Positions 31,242-32,810 of a stretch of 32,810 nucleotides of DNA are shown one piece after another; within the stretch, counting starts at the first letter, position 1, and each line of letters begins with the position of its first letter. This DNA comes from an uncultured Oscillospiraceae bacterium (GTDB lineage: Bacteria > Bacillota > Clostridia > Oscillospirales > Oscillospiraceae), in the NCBI GenBank assembly GCA_934589145.1, contig CAKTNW010000023.1:1-32810 (forward strand), read 5' to 3'. A program made the position numbers and the translations under genes. The notes under the pieces are model-generated. The model was not told the DNA's origin, did not search any database, and saw only the letters and a list, made by a program, of their open reading frames with translations.

Positions 31242-31457
31242 TCAATACTGGATCGTGATGGTTCTGCACGCATCACAGCAGCAGGCCTTCACGCTGGTGC
31301 GGCCGCCAACCTTCAACCCGGTGAGCTTCACAAATCCCTCCGTGTTTTTGGCGTTTTCCAGAGCGCTCGGCACCTCATTTGCAAAACTGAACGCGCCGTC
31401 CTTGCTGCTGAACAGATAGCCGTTTCTCGTTTCTTTTCCGCATTTCGGACACATCAT
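31242..31457 (-). CDS. Zinc-ribbon protein (DUF6487/PF20097-like)
   Basis: This 71-residue protein has CPKCGKETRNGYLFSSKDGAFSFANEVP near the N-terminus and a C-terminal CCCDACRTITIQY; the two Cys pairs should bind one zinc. A start at 31457 (or 31454) is better placed behind GGAGGA than the ATG at 31463, which is too close. It sits between the flavodoxin and membrane-protein genes. Such proteins are common in Clostridia and have no known function. Confidence 0.7.
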   Translation of the reverse strand: MMCPKCGKETRNGYLFSSKDGAFSFANEVPSALENAKNTEGFVKLTGLKVGGRTSVKACCCDACRTITIQY

Positions 31458-31475
31458 GATCATTTCCTCCTATTC

Positions 31476-31982
31476 TTATCGCTGCGCGCTGTACCAATCG
31501 AGAACAGCGCACAGATTTTCTGCCTTGACCCGCTCGCCGCCGTGAAGCATCATGTCCAGCATATCGTCCTCCTCCGGCGTGCGGTCGCTCTTTTCGGCAA
31601 GGCCCTTGCCTGCTGTTTTGACCATGATCTCCATCATGGGGCGGTAGACGCCGTGCAGCTTTTTGACATCAAAGTTCCCTTGCAGGGTGAACAGCGGAAT
31701 GTTGGCCGGGACAGCCGACTTTTTCCGCACGCTGTCCGTTTGTGTTCCGGTTTTCCCCATGCCGACGCCGCAGACGGCGCGTACCTGATAGCGCTTTGCG
31801 GCCTCGGCGTAGCCTTTGACGGAGCCTGCCATGATCCAGCCAAGGTAGATAACCTCCGCCCCGGCAAAGACACGTTTCTTCGCTTCTGCAAGAGAATACG
31901 CCGGAAGTCTGGTCTTCTGCGCCAGCAGCCTGGCATAACGCGCCGTGCTGCCGGTATTGGTGGTATAGATAATTGCGTTCAT
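31476..31982 (-). CDS. Flavodoxin-like protein
   Basis: This 168-residue protein begins MNAIIYTTNTGSTARYARLLA, the flavodoxin phosphate-binding loop T-x-T-G-S-T. It continues with VIYLGWIMAGSVKGYAEAAKRY, the FMN-loop region, and KLHGVYRPMMEIMVKTAGKGLAEK. It resembles flavodoxin-domain proteins near protoporphyrinogen oxidase HemG. A GAGGA site lies 5 nt before ATG 31982. It follows the terminator of the TetR/KTR unit and starts an operon with the zinc-ribbon, membrane and serine hydrolase genes. Confidence 0.75.
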   Translation of the reverse strand: MNAIIYTTNTGSTARYARLLAQKTRLPAYSLAEAKKRVFAGAEVIYLGWIMAGSVKGYAEAAKRYQVRAVCGVGMGKTGTQTDSVRKKSAVPANIPLFTLQGNFDVKKLHGVYRPMMEIMVKTAGKGLAEKSDRTPEEDDMLDMMLHGGERVKAENLCAVLDWYSAQR

Positions 31983-32003
31983 AAGAATCCTCTTTTCAAA
32001 AAA

Positions 32004-32046
32004 GAAGACACAGTGCGCGATCGGCTTTGCGATCAGCACTGCGTCT
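32004..32046 (-). terminator. Terminator of the tetR/KTR unit
   Basis: AAGAC-A-CAGTGC pairs with GCACTG-C-GTCTT around an inner GATC stem, followed on the minus strand by CTTTTTTG. It overlaps the stop of the KTR gene. Confidence 0.75.
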
Positions 32047-32228
32047 TAGCGTCTGGCTTCTTTCGTCTCAATCGTGAAATTCTTTGCGTTGATGATGCTT
32101 TCGTGTCTGCACTTTGGGCAGAACAAAGGAAAGTCTTTCAATTCAGTTTCCCGGAATATTTGCAGCCGCGTTTTCGAGCCGCACCAAGGGCATAAAATCC
32201 ATTGCTTTTTCCCTTCGAGTTCCTTCAT
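32046..32228 (-). CDS. Cys-rich KTR domain protein (copy 2)
   Basis: This 60-residue protein closely resembles the copy at 29161-29334: WILCPWCGSKTRLQIFRETELKDFPLFCPKCRHESIINAKNF, with two CxxC pairs. Its ATG overlaps the TetR stop (ATGA), so it is made together with the regulator. Unlike copy 1, its TetR partner is full length to the window edge. It may be a zinc-binding helper of the TetR unit; function is unknown. Confidence 0.75.
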   Translation of the reverse strand: MKELEGKKQWILCPWCGSKTRLQIFRETELKDFPLFCPKCRHESIINAKNFTIETKEARR

Positions 32229-32810
32229 GTTGTCTCCCTGTCCTTTCTATAACAGGATTCGACCTTAGCAATAAACTGCTCAATATGCGCGTCCAGCAGG
32301 GGAGCAACCGAATCCTTATCTTTCGCCCCATCGTAGACGCTGTAAAGAAGATACATCGGCCCATAGAACTCCAGCGCCAGCTGCATAGCGGCCTCGTCAG
32401 AATCCGTCAGCTTGCGGAAAATCGCCGCCATGTACTCCAAAGGCCCGCCCGCAAGATAGTCGTGATGAAGCTGCGCCAGCTTGGGATCACGGTATTGCTC
32501 CAGCGTCAGCATCTTGCGGAAATTTGATGAAAATGATTCCTTCGTCCAATGGTCAAACTGCGCCATGCTGTATGCGCGGATCTTCTGCACCGGCGTGTGC
32601 AGATAGGCCTCCGCAAAGCCGTCCGGCTCCGTCTCCGGCATTTCATAGCTTTCCGCGCGCTTATAGTCCATCTCGTTCATTCGCTCCACGATCTTATCTA
32701 AAATTTCCTGTTTGCTGGTATAGTGTTTATACAGGGCGGCTTTCGTAAATCCCAACTGCCTCGCAATATCATTCATAGATGTCCCAAGGTAGCCGTTCTG
32801 CGCAAACAAT
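32225..32810 (-). CDS. TetR-family regulator, 5' end beyond the window
   Basis: The last about 194 residues of a TetR regulator are seen: the HTH from FAQNGYLGTSMNDIARQLGFTKAALYKHYTSKQEILDKI and a full ligand-binding domain (FAEAYLHTPVQKIRAYSMAQFDHWTKESF ... LALEFYGPMYLLYSVYDGA). The first residues and start codon lie past the right edge; the apparent first codon is TTG inside the HTH. It is translationally coupled to a KTR gene. Confidence 0.85.
   Translation of the reverse strand, partial: LFAQNGYLGTSMNDIARQLGFTKAALYKHYTSKQEILDKIVERMNEMDYKRAESYEMPETEPDGFAEAYLHTPVQKIRAYSMAQFDHWTKESFSSNFRKMLTLEQYRDPKLAQLHHDYLAGGPLEYMAAIFRKLTDSDEAAMQLALEFYGPMYLLYSVYDGAKDKDSVAPLLDAHIEQFIAKVESCYRKDRETT

Noticed and set aside
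1..32810. CRISPR arrays, rRNA genes, riboswitches or full insertion sequences
   Set aside because: I saw no regularly spaced repeats, rRNA segments, recognisable riboswitch cores or transposase genes; short RNA elements could still be missed by eye.

Overview
The window looks like the chromosome of a gut-type Clostridia species (Bacillota, probably Oscillospiraceae-like). This rests on protein style, strong AGGAGG-type ribosome sites, MptD-type ECF and Sel1-relaxase families, and a tRNA-Thr 3' end used as an attachment site. The organism assignment is inference. Most genes are on the minus strand, and most of the window is accessory DNA.

Layout. 1-2.1 kb: a PhnD-type substrate-binding lipoprotein and an RpiR-type regulator, each with its own control signals. 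2.4-2.6 kb: the 3' half of a tRNA-Thr(GGU) gene with no 5' half, read here as the scar or edge of an integrated element. 3.1-5.9 kb (+): an operon of an alpha/beta hydrolase, a GNAT acetyltransferase, two small membrane proteins and a collapsed methyltransferase. 5.9-12.9 kb (-): TetR, an ECF ATPase-ATPase-transmembrane fusion, an MptD-family S component and two ABC half-transporters. An almost identical GGTTAG-N6-CTAAC box lies in front of the 3.2 kb operon and in front of the ECF operon. 13-18.1 kb: wreckage of integrative elements (a short leader-peptide unit, excisionase-like and HTH genes, a relaxase tail, two tyrosine-integrase N-termini, a serine-recombinase C-terminus, a repressor tail) around an intact zeta-type toxin/antitoxin pair. 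18.2-23.1 kb (-): an AraC/GyrI regulator overlapping an ABC exporter pair, then a short UvrA-like ATPase. This gene set recalls DrrA/DrrB/DrrC, and both promoters carry the same 22-nt box at the same distance from the -10. 23.0-32.8 kb (-): a dense array of small accessory genes: an XRE-PAP2 chimera, an ICMT-like protein, flavodoxin-fold proteins, PUA-like and SAP proteins, CAT and Vat/CatB-type acetyltransferases, TfoX-N, DUF3795, GNAT, two TetR/KTR pairs, a serine hydrolase and a zinc ribbon.

Function. The common theme is transport and chemical defence. There are two ABC systems under local one-component regulators, a UvrA-like ATPase, several acetyltransferases, and small redox or flavin proteins under TetR control. 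Many genes overlap by ATGA or abut, which indicates translational coupling.

Decay. At least five reading frames are broken by one base, each at or next to a homopolymer, and several genes are chimeric or internally deleted. The region is either an active scrapyard of mobile DNA or carries some homopolymer sequencing errors. Read-level checks would separate these.
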